Shown: positions 48,070 to 58,011, numbered from the stretch's first letter. The stretch: DNA of 64,000 nt from Candidatus Pantoea formicae (GCF_011752625.1 NZ_VWXD01000001.1:1-64000), one strand, 5' to 3'. Translations and numbers: made by a program. The notes: generated from the letters alone by a model not told the origin.

Positions 48070-49148
48070 TGGGCACCCTGCGCTGCCGCGAGAAACTCAG
48101 CCATCGCTAGCGAACACCCTTTGGCATCCGCGCCCGTGACGCGTCCCAGCAGTTGGAAACCACCCTCCACCGCCACGCCCGCATCTTCGGTTAACAACGC
48201 CGAGGCAGAATTGAAGTGAGCCAAATCATGATGCACCAGTACACCAATCTCACCCTCTGGAACCTCTTCTCCGGTGAGTGGATTCACCACCCGCGTACGG
48301 ATCCAGTGCGGACCAGATTTCACCGATGGGCATTCAACGTTGCCGTTGTCATAGAACTGGCTGCTCAGTTCGGTCATGCCATACATGTTGATGCACTGCT
48401 CACGCGGTACGCCCAACGCATGAGTAAGCGCGTTGTAAAAGTCGTCAGCTTCGATCTCGCGTGACTGCCCTTTAAACCCACCGGTATCCAGAATGCGGCT
48501 GCCTTCGGGCAAGGCAAAGCGACGCCCCTGACGCTGCAACTCATCCAGCAAGTGCACAAAACTATAACTGGCTCCGAGCAAAGCATAAGGCTCACCGCTG
48601 GCTTCGGCCTGTTCCAACGCCGCGAACAAGCGATCCCAATCCAGTCCATTGTCATTGAGCATCACGGCACTGTCGGCGGTGCCAAAAGTGTGCTTCGCCA
48701 ACGTCAGGTAATGCGCCAGTGAGGAATTGGGTAAGGTGGTGTTATCCGGGAATAAGATACCCATGCGAATCCGCTCGCGGCCCGCCATAAAACGTTGGCG
48801 GAAATTTTGCGTCATCGAACATTTCCATACATCGAGCGTAGGATGATAGCTGCGCCCTTTTACCGTGCCTGTAGTGCCGCTGGTCATAAACACCGCTTCA
48901 ACGTCTTCAATGTCATGACAACTCAAGGTCAGGTCTTTAAAAGCGGTAATCGGGATAGCGGGAATGGCGCGCCAGTGCTTGACCGTAAAAGGTGTGCGTC
49001 CTCGCTGAAGGGCAAAGCGTCGGTAAGAGGAGTTGTGTTCGAACTGATAGGCAAAGATAGCAAGCGCAAGACGGTTAAAATCGTCTTCGGCCGTATTCTG
49101 CTGCGGAAGGAAAGTCAGCAACGCATCGATAATAGCGGCTTCGGTCAT
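48066..49148 (-). CDS. LuxE-like acyl-protein synthetase
   Basis: A 360-residue enzyme of the LuxE family, adenylating a carboxylic acid and passing the acyl group to LuxC. Adenylation motifs: FMTSGTTGTVKGRSYHP, then the NMYGMTELSSQFYDNG core. I use MTEAAIIDAL at 49148 (GGTGGA upstream); the open frame extends into the riboswitch. The TPP riboswitch lies 122 bases upstream. With LuxC-like and SDR it makes a carboxylate-to-alcohol route. Confidence 0.85.
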   Translation of the reverse strand: MTEAAIIDALLTFLPQQNTAEDDFNRLALAIFAYQFEHNSSYRRFALQRGRTPFTVKHWRAIPAIPITAFKDLTLSCHDIEDVEAVFMTSGTTGTVKGRSYHPTLDVWKCSMTQNFRQRFMAGRERIRMGILFPDNTTLPNSSLAHYLTLAKHTFGTADSAVMLNDNGLDWDRLFAALEQAEASGEPYALLGASYSFVHLLDELQRQGRRFALPEGSRILDTGGFKGQSREIEADDFYNALTHALGVPREQCINMYGMTELSSQFYDNGNVECPSVKSGPHWIRTRVVNPLTGEEVPEGEIGVLVHHDLAHFNSASALLTEDAGVAVEGGFQLLGRVTGADAKGCSLAMAEFLAAAQGAQ

Positions 49149-49269
49149 CTTTGGGTCCACCTGTGGCGAATGTGCGAAGTCCCTCAAACAGGTAAAGCCT
49201 GCTGAGGGTGATCTGTCCGCTACAAAGCACAAAGATGGAATCAGGGCGTGATAGCGCCCTATGTCCCGC

Positions 49270-49376
49270 ATCCCTACGCCGGTATTAGCCGGATCAGGTT
49301 CGGAGGGTCACTACGTTGCCAGCGACATATCGCCTGCGGGTGGAATCTCAGCCCACTATCTGGGCACCCCTTGGAA
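49270..49376 (-). promoter_or_regulatory. TPP riboswitch (THI element)
   Basis: On the minus strand the conserved parts appear in order: GGGGTGCCC, GGGCTGAGAT, ACCC, then GAACCTGATCCGGCTAAT, ACCGGCGTAGGGA. This is the thiamine pyrophosphate aptamer. Downstream to the LuxE-like start are hairpins (AGGGCG/CGCCCT and a CCTCA/TGAGG one) without a T run, so control is probably on translation. Binding of TPP should lower expression. Confidence 0.96.
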
Positions 49377-49383
49377 CAGGGGC

Positions 49384-49413
49384 AGTCTAGGATGTTGCCA
49401 GCTCAGGTGTCAA
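49384..49413 (-). promoter_or_regulatory. Promoter for riboswitch operon
   Basis: On the minus strand TTGACA (49413-49408), 18-base spacer, TAGACT (49389-49384), 8 bases before the aptamer. It is the best candidate start for the LuxE-LuxC-SDR transcript. Confidence 0.6.
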
Positions 49414-49419
49414 GGGAGT

Positions 49420-49453
49420 GAAGAAGAGACAGCACCCGCCTGAGCAGGTGCTG
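49420..49453 (-). terminator. Terminator-like hairpin after P-type ATPase
   Basis: CAGCACC and GGTGCTG pair with a 10-base loop (49430-49453), followed on the minus strand by TCTCTTCTTC. Confidence 0.5.
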
Positions 49454-49461
49454 TTAACTGA

Positions 49462-52149
49462 CTAGGCCGTTCTAAATCTGCGGGTTAACGGTTTCTCAAT
49501 TTCGACAATCAGGAACATGACAAATCCGATGATGAAGGTAATCACCCAATAGCGGAATGGCAGTCCGGTGGTGCCAAACAGCAACTGCATAAACGGCGCA
49601 TAGATGATCAGCAATTGCAGCACCAGCAGCACGGCGCTGACGATCCAGATGCCTTTATTCATCAACAGACCTTTGCTTAATGAGAAGCCATCTGACACGC
49701 GGCAGTTCAACATGTAGAACCACTGTGCTGTTACCAAGGTTTGCAGCAACACCGTACGAATAAACTCCGGTGAGTAACCGCGTGGTTGCAGCCAGGCTTC
49801 TAGCACAAAGGCACTGATGGCAATCATCGAGCCGACAAAAATCACACGCCAAATCGCAAAGCCATCCATTACGTGCAGTTTGGGATCGCGAGGTGGGCGG
49901 CGCATGATGTTTTTCTCACCCTCCTCAAACGCCAGACCAAATGAGAGCGTTGCAGATGTCGCCATGTTCATCCACAGAATCAATACCGGCGTGAGTGGGA
50001 TTAAATTGCCCGCGAGTAGCGCGATGATGATCAGCAGTCCCTGTGCAAGGTTGGTGGGCATGATGAACAAGATGGTCTTTTTCAGGTTGTCGTAAACTCG
50101 ACGCCCTTCTCGTACGGCGCTGGCGATGGTGGCGAAGTTATCATCCGTTAACACCATATCCGCGGCTTCTTTGGTAACCTCAGTCCCTTTAATGCCCATT
50201 GCCACACCGACATCGGCCTGTTTCAAGGCGGGCGCATCGTTCACGCCATCCCCGGTCATGCCTACCACTTCTTTTTTACTTTGCAGCGCCTGTACCAGAC
50301 GGAATTTATCTTCGGGGCTGGTGCGAGCAAAGATATCGTAAGCCTGTGCCGCTTCGCTCAATTGGTGGTCATCCATCACTTCCAGTTCACGTCCGGTGAT
50401 GGCGCTGTTGGCATTGCCGATACCGAGCATTTGACCAATACTCATCGCGGTTTGTGGATGGTCGCCGGTAATCATTTTGACGCGAATACCCGCTTGCAGA
50501 CAGTCGCGGATCGCGGTGATCGCTTCCGGGCGTGGTGGGTCCATCATCCCGGCAATCCCCAGCAAGATCACGCCCTGTTGCAGGTCTGAGTGGTCCAGGG
50601 TGGTTTGTCCTGGCATTGCGGGTTTCCAAGCCGCCGCGACCATGCGCAAACCTTCCCGTGCATACTCTTCGATTTTGGCCTCCCACCACGGAAGGTCCAG
50701 CGGCTGTAAGCCGTTTTCGGTCTGCTGCTGCTGGCAAAGCCTGAACAGCACATCAGGTGCGCCAGTTACCAACACGCGCTCTTCATCACCGACACGATAA
50801 AGCGTCGACATATACTTATATTGTGAATCGAACGGAATTTTACTGCGCATTTCCGTCGTCACTACCGGCAACTGTCCCTTCGCCGCCAGTACTTTCAATG
50901 CGCCTTCCGTCGGACCACCGGTGATTTTCCATAGCCCACTTTCATCCTTGACCAACTGGCTGTCATTGCACAAATCAATGGTGCGCAGATAACGTTCCAG
51001 TAACGACCCTTCGGTGACGGTAATCGGCAGCGCATCATCGGTTTTGTGAATCGCCCCGACAGGTTCATAGCTGTCACCCTCGACCCGATAGATGTGGTCG
51101 GCGGTAATCACCGCTTTCACCGTCATCTCATTCATGGTCAGGGTGCCGGTTTTATCTGAGCAGATAACCGTCATCGCCCCTAAGGTTTCGACCGTTGGCA
51201 GCTTGCGAATGATCGCCTTCTGCTTCGCCATGGTCTGCACGCCAAGGGAGAGGATGATGGAGATGATGGCCGGTAGGCCTTCGGGAACCGACGCAACGGC
51301 CAGGCTGATTAAGGAGAGCATCAGCTCCGAAACCGGCATGTCGCGGAACAGCAGGCTGAAGACAAACAGTGCGGCCATCATCGCCAGAATGATCAGGAAG
51401 ATGGCTTTACCCAACTTGTCCATCTGCACCAGCAGCGGCGTCCGATGTTTCTCAATGTCGGACATCATCTGGTTGATGTGTCCAAGTTCTGTTTCCCCGC
51501 CGGTGGCGACCACCAGCCCTTTACCCCCACCCGAACTAACAGTGGTGCCGGAGAACAGCAGATTGGTGCGATCGCCTAAGGGTAAATCACCGCTTAACGC
51601 ATCTGTGACTTTCTCAACGACCGTGGATTCCCCGGTAAGGATAGCTTCTTCTACACGCAGATTGTGCGCCTCGATGACGCGCAGATCCGCTGGAATACGG
51701 TCACCGGCGCGAATCACCACCACATCACCCGGAACCAGCGCAGTGGTGGGCAAGGTTTCATGATTGCCCGCGCGGATCACTACCGTTTCACTGGAGAGCA
51801 TGTTGCGAATACTTTGCAGTGATTTCGCGGCGTTGCTCTCCTGAATATGACCAATTAATGCATTGACCACCGCCACGCCTAAAATGACCAGCGTATCGAC
51901 CCAATGCCCCATCACTGCTGTAAGCAGCGCTGCCGCTAGCAAGACATAGATTAGAACATCGTTAAAATGAGCCAGAAAACGTAGCCACGCAGGCTTACCG
52001 GGTTTTTGCGGCAGCGCATTTTCCCCGTACTGTTGCAAGCGCGCTGCGGCTTCCGCACTGCTGATACCTTCCACTGAACTCTCTGTTTTCGATAGTGTTT
52101 CATCGACAGAGAGATGATAGTACGCACTTTCCGATTTACCCGTATTCAT
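49462..52149 (-). CDS. Cation-transporting P-type ATPase (P2-like)
   Basis: An 895-residue pump with all P-type landmarks: TGES in the actuator domain, PEGLP in M4, the DKTGTLT phosphorylation motif, KGTEVTKEAADMVL and TGDGVNDAP. M6 reads LILWMNMATSATLS, lacking the Asp typical of SERCA-type calcium pumps, so the ion is uncertain. The start MNTGKSE at 52149 has GGAGAAAGCG. It stands alone as a transcription unit. Confidence 0.9.
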   Translation of the reverse strand: MNTGKSESAYYHLSVDETLSKTESSVEGISSAEAAARLQQYGENALPQKPGKPAWLRFLAHFNDVLIYVLLAAALLTAVMGHWVDTLVILGVAVVNALIGHIQESNAAKSLQSIRNMLSSETVVIRAGNHETLPTTALVPGDVVVIRAGDRIPADLRVIEAHNLRVEEAILTGESTVVEKVTDALSGDLPLGDRTNLLFSGTTVSSGGGKGLVVATGGETELGHINQMMSDIEKHRTPLLVQMDKLGKAIFLIILAMMAALFVFSLLFRDMPVSELMLSLISLAVASVPEGLPAIISIILSLGVQTMAKQKAIIRKLPTVETLGAMTVICSDKTGTLTMNEMTVKAVITADHIYRVEGDSYEPVGAIHKTDDALPITVTEGSLLERYLRTIDLCNDSQLVKDESGLWKITGGPTEGALKVLAAKGQLPVVTTEMRSKIPFDSQYKYMSTLYRVGDEERVLVTGAPDVLFRLCQQQQTENGLQPLDLPWWEAKIEEYAREGLRMVAAAWKPAMPGQTTLDHSDLQQGVILLGIAGMMDPPRPEAITAIRDCLQAGIRVKMITGDHPQTAMSIGQMLGIGNANSAITGRELEVMDDHQLSEAAQAYDIFARTSPEDKFRLVQALQSKKEVVGMTGDGVNDAPALKQADVGVAMGIKGTEVTKEAADMVLTDDNFATIASAVREGRRVYDNLKKTILFIMPTNLAQGLLIIIALLAGNLIPLTPVLILWMNMATSATLSFGLAFEEGEKNIMRRPPRDPKLHVMDGFAIWRVIFVGSMIAISAFVLEAWLQPRGYSPEFIRTVLLQTLVTAQWFYMLNCRVSDGFSLSKGLLMNKGIWIVSAVLLVLQLLIIYAPFMQLLFGTTGLPFRYWVITFIIGFVMFLIVEIEKPLTRRFRTA

Positions 52150-52735
52150 CGCTTTCTCCTCAAATCCTGTTTCGGAAATCAAGGCGGTGATATCTCGTTA
52201 TTAACAGATCCATCCACTTCGAATTCATAGACAAACATCGACGCGCTGTTGAGATGAGGCCCGTTATAACTGAAAGATATGCAATTAGTGGCTGCCCACA
52301 GGAAATGGGCAGGGATTTAATCTATACGACATAACTATCGATTTGAAAAAATGGACGTTATAAACGTAGCACAGGGTTATTCATCTTATTCACCCCTAAA
52401 AAGAAAAACATCAAATCAACAACAGCGAAAATATTAACCCATAGATTAATAAGATGTTTCTGATGAGACCATGATATAAATCATAGTGAGTGAACAAAAA
52501 CACCCGCATTATGCAGCCAGTTTCTAATGCCATAAGTGCAGATTAATAGCCCATAAAAATAAACACTTGCAGTTTAAGATATTGATAAACGATTAAATTC
52601 CATTGAATTCAACAAACTTTACAAATTCTGATTTGTGGGACTATGCTCATTCATAGAAAAAACAACCCCATGAATCTCTCCCAATTTTATAACCGTGGCG
52701 CCGTATGATTGCGGTCAAGGTTAATGGAGGCCGCG
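52150..52735. other. Gene-free AT-rich stretch
   Basis: 586 AT-rich bases between the divergent ATPase and the small membrane peptide. It should hold both promoters, but I see no conserved RNA or repeat. Confidence 0.5.
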
Positions 52736-52846
52736 ATGCCGGACTATAGTCTGCTACGTCTAAGTCTGTATGTTGTGTTAGCGATTATCACCTGTTCTGC
52801 GGTAGGGCTATTTACTTACGCGGTGGTTTCTATGCTGGGCGAATAA
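52736..52846 (+). CDS. 36-residue single-helix peptide upstream of the RND pump
   Basis: MPDYSLLRLSLYVVLAIITC... preceded by GGAGG at 7 bases. One transmembrane helix (about 9-31). It ends 58 bases before the RND adaptor and might be co-transcribed. By analogy with AcrZ, a small AcrB-binding protein, it might affect the pump, but I see no sequence match. Confidence 0.5.
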   Translation: MPDYSLLRLSLYVVLAIITCSAVGLFTYAVVSMLGE

Positions 52847-52904
52847 ATTAGCCGCTAATAATAACGCTAAAAATTAAACCGGTATTGCAAAGGGGAACTC
52901 TGTG

Positions 52905-53987
52905 ATGCGTTATTTTTCACTGATTGCCATTGTTATATTAATAACAACGGGTTGCGATCAAAAAAAACAGGAAGTTTCACCGCTACCTAGAATGGTCAAA
53001 GTGGTGGAGGTCGTCGCTTCAGGCCAATCTCAACAGCGCATCTTTCCCGCCCGTATTGAATCGGGTGACTCAACCGATTTGTCGTTTAAACGTGGTGGGC
53101 AGATCGATGCATTGGAAATCCGCCAAGGTAACGCGGTGACACAAGGGCAAGTACTGGCTCGCTTGGTGGCACGGGAAGCCCAGCAACGCGTCAATGAGCG
53201 ACAAACCGCTGCTACTCTAGCGCAACGTCAATTTGCGCGTTTTCAAACTCTTTCAGGCCGTCAGGCGATATCGCAATCTGAGATGGATGTGCAGCGCGCT
53301 AATCGTGATGCCGCCAATGCTGCGCTACAAATTGCCCGAGAAGAATTAAGTCAGATGACGCTCAGTGCGCCCTTTAGCGGAACCGCCGCGACGGTGAACG
53401 TGCGTAATCATCAGGTTGTTGCTGCTGGCCAAACCATCGCGACTTTGACCCGCACCGATTTGCTCGATGTAGTGTTCAACGTACCGGAAAACCTCTTCAC
53501 CGCGCTGGATATCCGTAACCTGACTTACCGTCCGGTCGTGCGCATCAATACGTTGCCAGACCGTCAATTTGAAGCAACCTACAAAGAGCATACCGGCAGC
53601 AGTAGCAGCAATACTTTGACCTGGCAGGTGATTTTAACTATGCCGCGTCCTGCGGATTTCCCTGCCGTTGGCGGAGTGAGCGGGACCGTCACCATTAATC
53701 TTGCGAACCTGCCTGCCAACGTCAGTCGTGAGTCATTGGTGGTGCCGGTCGAGGCGGTGTTCAACCCGGACAATAGCCAACGTAATGAACCGCATGTCTG
53801 GGTTGTACAAGGCAATGGCGATCAATTGCACTTAGAAGATCGCAAAGTCACGGTCGGCGAAGTCACCGATCAAGGTGTGGTGATCACCGAAGGATTACAT
53901 GCCGGTGAGCGCGTGGTCGCGGCTGGCGTTAATGAATTGCATGCCCAACAAGCGGTGCGCATCTGGACGCGTGAGCGGGGTCTGTAA
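52905..53987 (+). CDS. RND efflux periplasmic adaptor lipoprotein
   Basis: A 360-residue membrane-fusion protein: signal MRYFSLIAIVILITTGC (lipobox TTGC), lipoyl-like domain (FKRGGQIDALEIRQGNAVTQ), coiled-coil hairpin (about 95-150) and beta-barrel. AAGGGGAAC lies before the start; the first codon may be the GTG three bases upstream. It bridges the inner membrane pump to an outer channel, which is absent here, so TolC is likely used. TAATG overlap with the pump gene. Confidence 0.9.
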   Translation: MRYFSLIAIVILITTGCDQKKQEVSPLPRMVKVVEVVASGQSQQRIFPARIESGDSTDLSFKRGGQIDALEIRQGNAVTQGQVLARLVAREAQQRVNERQTAATLAQRQFARFQTLSGRQAISQSEMDVQRANRDAANAALQIAREELSQMTLSAPFSGTAATVNVRNHQVVAAGQTIATLTRTDLLDVVFNVPENLFTALDIRNLTYRPVVRINTLPDRQFEATYKEHTGSSSSNTLTWQVILTMPRPADFPAVGGVSGTVTINLANLPANVSRESLVVPVEAVFNPDNSQRNEPHVWVVQGNGDQLHLEDRKVTVGEVTDQGVVITEGLHAGERVVAAGVNELHAQQAVRIWTRERGL

Positions 53988-56900
53988 TGGATATCTCCCG
54001 ACAGTTTATTGATAACCCAATCCGCGTTTGGCTGGCCATTTTGCTGTTAGGCGTCGGGGGTATTTTTGCACTGCTGAATATTGGTCGCCTGGAAGATCCC
54101 GCCTTCACCATTAAAACAGCGGTGGTCGTCACCCAATATCCCGGTGCCTCCGCGCAGCAGGTGGAAGAAGAAGTCACGCTGCCATTGGAAAATGCCCTAC
54201 AGCAGCTGCCTTACCTGGATAACGTCAGTTCAATTTCCTCAAACGGTTTATCGCAAATCACCGTCAACATTGCTTCGCGCTACCACTCCAATGAGTTACC
54301 CCAGATCTGGGATGAACTGCGGCGGCGTGTGGGTGATGCGGCACGCTTTTTCCCTCCGGGCGTGGCAGCCCCCTTCGTTAATGACGATTTTGGCGATGTG
54401 TTTGGCTTTTTCTTCGCGATTTCCGGTGACAACTTCAGTAATCCCGAGTTGGTGCAATATGCCGAACAGCTGCGGCGCGAACTGGTGTTGGTCCCCGGCG
54501 TGGGTAAGGTGACGTTGGGCGGCGTCATTCCACAGCAAATTAACGTTGATGTTTCCCTGACGAAAATGGCAGCGCGCGGTATTACCTTGACGCAACTCTC
54601 CAGCGCGTTGAGCCGTCTGAATGTGGTGTCCAGTGCGGGAGATATCAAATCTGGCACCGAATCAATCCGCCTACATCCTACGGGAGAGTTTGAGAACATT
54701 GATGAGCTGAGCGACCTGTTGATAAGCCCCATCGGCGCGACAGCCACCACGCGTCTGCGCGATATAGCCACGCTGTCACGCGGACTGAGTGAATCGCCCA
54801 CCAGCATCTACCACGCGAGCGGAAAACCCGCCGTCACCATGGGCGTCTCCTTCATTCCTGGTGTCAACGTGATTGATGTGGGTCGCGCGCTGGAAGCCAA
54901 ACTACAGCAGATGTCGGCGGAAAAACCGGCTGGCATCCAGATCAATATGTTTTATGACCAGGCTGCGGAAGTAGCGCATTCGGTGAATGGCTTTATCACC
55001 AACTTCCTGATGGCGTTGGCGATTGTTGTTGGCGTGCTACTGATCTTTATGGGCGTGCGCAGCGGCATCATCATCGCACTATCGCTGGCGCTCAATGTCC
55101 TGGGCACCCTGCTGATCATGTATCTGTGGGGCATAGAGTTGCAGCGTATCTCGTTAGGTGCGCTAATCATCGCGCTGAGTATGCTGGTCGATAATGCCAT
55201 CGTGATTGTTGAAGGCGTGCTGATTGCCCGCCAGCAGGGTTCTTCGCTGGTCGCATCGATGAACTTCGTGATTCGCCGCTCCGCCTTTCCGCTGCTCGGC
55301 GCGACGATCATCGCGATTCTGGCCTTCGCGCCGATTGGCTTGTCGCAGGATTCCACCGGCGAATACTGTAAATCCCTGTTCCAGGTGTTGCTGATCTCGC
55401 TGATGCTCAGTTGGTTCTCGGCGCTCACCATCACGCCGGTGTTGATCAAGTGGTGGTTGTTCAAAGCGGGAACGGATAGCGCCGTGCAATCCGACAAATC
55501 ACCCTATGACGGCGGTTTTTACCAGCTTTACCAGCGCACCCTGAAAGCGCTGCTCAACCAAAAAGTCATTACGCTTTCCGTGATGGCCGTGCTGTTGGCG
55601 CTGTCGGTATGGGGCTTTGGTTCGGTACGGCAAAACTTCTTCCCCTCCTCCAATACGCCGATCTTTTTTGTCGATCTCTGGCTGCCCTACGGCACGGACA
55701 TCAAATCCACGGAACAGATGGCCAGCGACATTGAAAAATCGATCACTGGGCAGCAAGGGGTGGTCTCCACGGTGACCACCATTGGTCAGGGAAGCATGCG
55801 CTTTATCCTCACGTATAACGGGCAGCGTCAATACAGCAACTATGCGCAAATCATGGTGCGTGTGGACGATCAGCGAAAAATTGCCGCCCTCTCGCGCAAC
55901 ATTGATGCCTACATCGCGCGGCAATATCCGCAAGTCAATGCCAGCACCAAGCGCGTGATGTTTGGCCCTTCTGGCGGCAGTGCAATTGAAGTGCGTATTA
56001 AAGGGCCCGATCCCGATCGTATGCGCATGATAGCCAGCCAGGTCGGCGATATCCTGTCCCAAGATCCTGCCACCGATAGCGTGCGCAATGACTGGCAAAA
56101 CCGCAGTAAAGTCATTCGCCCACAGTTTAACCCTGCATTGGGGCGTGAACTCGGGGTAGACAAGCAGGAGGTTGATAATGCCTTGCAGATGAACTTTACC
56201 GGCAGCCGCGTGGGACTGTATCGCGAAGGGGCAGATCTGTTGCCCGTGGTGGTGCGTCCACCGGCCAGTGAACGACAGGATGCTAACCATCTCAACAATG
56301 TGCTGGTGTGGAGCCAAAGTCAGCAGCATTACATCCCGCTGAGTAATGTGGTGAGTGGTTTTAAACTGGAGTGGGAAGATCCGTTGATTCTGCGCCGCGA
56401 TCGCAGCCGTGTTCTGACCGTGCAAACCGACCCTAATCCGCTCAGCAGCGATACTTCGGGCGACATTTTGGCGCGTGTGAAACCGCAAATCGATCAGATT
56501 CCGCTGCCTCACGGTTACAGCATCGAATGGGGGGGCGACGCGGAAAGCTCCAGTGATGCCCAGGCCGGGGTATTTAGCACCTTGCCACTCGGTTATCTGG
56601 TGATGTTTGTGATTACGGTACTGATGTTTAGCTCACTGAAGAATGCTGTCGCTATCTGGCTGACCGTGCCGTTGGCACTGATTGGCGTCACGCCTGGCTT
56701 CCTGATCACCGGTATTCCTTTTGGTTTTATGGCGCTGATTGGCTTGCTCAGCCTGAGTGGGATGTTGATTCGTAATGGCATCGTGCTGGTTGAGGAAATT
56801 GAACAGCAGAAGCAGGCAAAACCGCAGCATGAAGCGATCCTCTACGCCGCCACTTCGCGCTTACGCCCGATTCTGCTCACCGCCTTCACCACGGTGTTAG

Positions 56901-57043
56901 GACTGGCGCCGCTATTGCGTGATGTGTTCTTCCAGAGCATGGCTGTGGTCATTATGTTTGGGCTGGGGTTTGCTACGGTGCTCACGCTGTTAGTGTTGCC
57001 GGTGATCTACGCCTGCTTCCATCGTCCTAAGAGCGCCGCTTAG
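53987..57043 (+). CDS. RND efflux permease (HAE/AcrB-like)
   Basis: A 1018-residue inner membrane pump with twelve helices and the RND features: PGASAQQVEEEVTLPLENAL, the GALIIALSMLVDNAIVIVEG helix 4 region with the proton-relay Asp, FAPIGLSQDSTGEY and the second half PLALIGVTPGFLITGIPFGF. Length is typical of 1015-1040. It is translated together with the adaptor. Substrates unknown; it is closer in style to simple two-gene RND systems than to AcrAB. Confidence 0.93.
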   Translation: MDISRQFIDNPIRVWLAILLLGVGGIFALLNIGRLEDPAFTIKTAVVVTQYPGASAQQVEEEVTLPLENALQQLPYLDNVSSISSNGLSQITVNIASRYHSNELPQIWDELRRRVGDAARFFPPGVAAPFVNDDFGDVFGFFFAISGDNFSNPELVQYAEQLRRELVLVPGVGKVTLGGVIPQQINVDVSLTKMAARGITLTQLSSALSRLNVVSSAGDIKSGTESIRLHPTGEFENIDELSDLLISPIGATATTRLRDIATLSRGLSESPTSIYHASGKPAVTMGVSFIPGVNVIDVGRALEAKLQQMSAEKPAGIQINMFYDQAAEVAHSVNGFITNFLMALAIVVGVLLIFMGVRSGIIIALSLALNVLGTLLIMYLWGIELQRISLGALIIALSMLVDNAIVIVEGVLIARQQGSSLVASMNFVIRRSAFPLLGATIIAILAFAPIGLSQDSTGEYCKSLFQVLLISLMLSWFSALTITPVLIKWWLFKAGTDSAVQSDKSPYDGGFYQLYQRTLKALLNQKVITLSVMAVLLALSVWGFGSVRQNFFPSSNTPIFFVDLWLPYGTDIKSTEQMASDIEKSITGQQGVVSTVTTIGQGSMRFILTYNGQRQYSNYAQIMVRVDDQRKIAALSRNIDAYIARQYPQVNASTKRVMFGPSGGSAIEVRIKGPDPDRMRMIASQVGDILSQDPATDSVRNDWQNRSKVIRPQFNPALGRELGVDKQEVDNALQMNFTGSRVGLYREGADLLPVVVRPPASERQDANHLNNVLVWSQSQQHYIPLSNVVSGFKLEWEDPLILRRDRSRVLTVQTDPNPLSSDTSGDILARVKPQIDQIPLPHGYSIEWGGDAESSSDAQAGVFSTLPLGYLVMFVITVLMFSSLKNAVAIWLTVPLALIGVTPGFLITGIPFGFMALIGLLSLSGMLIRNGIVLVEEIEQQKQAKPQHEAILYAATSRLRPILLTAFTTVLGLAPLLRDVFFQSMAVVIMFGLGFATVLTLLVLPVIYACFHRPKSAA

Positions 57044-57045
57044 CT

Positions 57046-58011
57046 ATGAACGTCACCGGGCTGAATGTCATCAAAACCATGGGATGCATGGCGGCGGTGA
57101 CGTTCTTTACCCTGTATAACACCTGGGACCGCTACGATTATGATTACCATTGGATTCTGGCTTTTCTGACCTTTATCTCGACCATCGCCACCCCGTTGTT
57201 CTTTGTGGTGGCGGGCATCATGGATGCGCGAGCCGAGCAGGACCTGCGCTGGCAGTTGACGAAAATCCGAAATGTGGTGATCGTTTTTCTATTCTGGATG
57301 ACGGTCTATTACCTATGGGAACCCTACCAGCGCGGCTATTTGATTCAGCCATGGTTTGTGTTTTCCTTTATCGTTATTTACGCCTTCCATCCCTTGGTTG
57401 CATGGCTGAGTCAGCACCGACTCACTTTTGGCTTCCTGGTGTTCACGCTACTTCTGTTCTCATACGGATACGATTTGTTGGCGGTGCTCTATCCCGACGT
57501 CAGCTTATTTCGGCTTGAACCCCAGTACCGCATCTGGACATGGCTACTGTTTTATTTAACCGGCCAGCTGTTATGCGAGCCGCTGATCGAAAATTGGCTC
57601 AACCGCAAGAGCGTGACGCGCGCGGCCGCGATCTCCCTGCCCTTTATCTACCTGTTTACCTGGCTGTATGAGCAACACTTTTTCTTTGCGTTGTTTAAAG
57701 CCGATCGGAACGCCTTTCTCCTGACCGGCTCGCAAATTTACCTGCTGGTGGTGGTGCTGGTGGTGGCCGCCAGTCGCGTGCGCTTTCGTCGCAATGTGGC
57801 ACTCAAGGAGACCGTCTTGGCCACCATTAGCAAGACGATGACAGGTGTCTATATCCTTCACTATTCGGTCTTTGATTTGATTACAGCCCTGATCCCCATC
57901 AACTCACTGGCGGCAAAACTCACGCTCTTAGTGGTCACATTTGTCGCATCAGTGCTTATCTCGCGGCTGATCCTCGCCAGCTCACTGCTTAAAAAGGTCA
58001 TTACTCTTTAA
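57046..58011 (+). CDS. Acyltransferase-3 family membrane protein
   Basis: A 321-residue protein with about ten hydrophobic helices in the OafA/YrhL-like acyltransferase-3 pattern: NVIKTMGCMAAVTFFTLYNT at the start, TPLFFVVAGIM, and TGVYILHYSVFDLI near the end. It starts 2 bases after the RND pump stop. Such enzymes O-acylate surface sugars or other molecules. The typical N-terminal RxxA-His motif is weak. Confidence 0.75.
   Translation: MNVTGLNVIKTMGCMAAVTFFTLYNTWDRYDYDYHWILAFLTFISTIATPLFFVVAGIMDARAEQDLRWQLTKIRNVVIVFLFWMTVYYLWEPYQRGYLIQPWFVFSFIVIYAFHPLVAWLSQHRLTFGFLVFTLLLFSYGYDLLAVLYPDVSLFRLEPQYRIWTWLLFYLTGQLLCEPLIENWLNRKSVTRAAAISLPFIYLFTWLYEQHFFFALFKADRNAFLLTGSQIYLLVVVLVVAASRVRFRRNVALKETVLATISKTMTGVYILHYSVFDLITALIPINSLAAKLTLLVVTFVASVLISRLILASSLLKKVITL

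Noticed and set aside
46618-49148. Bioluminescence operon
   Set aside because: LuxC- and LuxE-like genes are present but luxA, luxB and luxD are absent and control is by TPP.
55499-56512. 337-residue minus-strand frame in the RND gene
   Set aside because: Antisense shadow of a well-supported permease.
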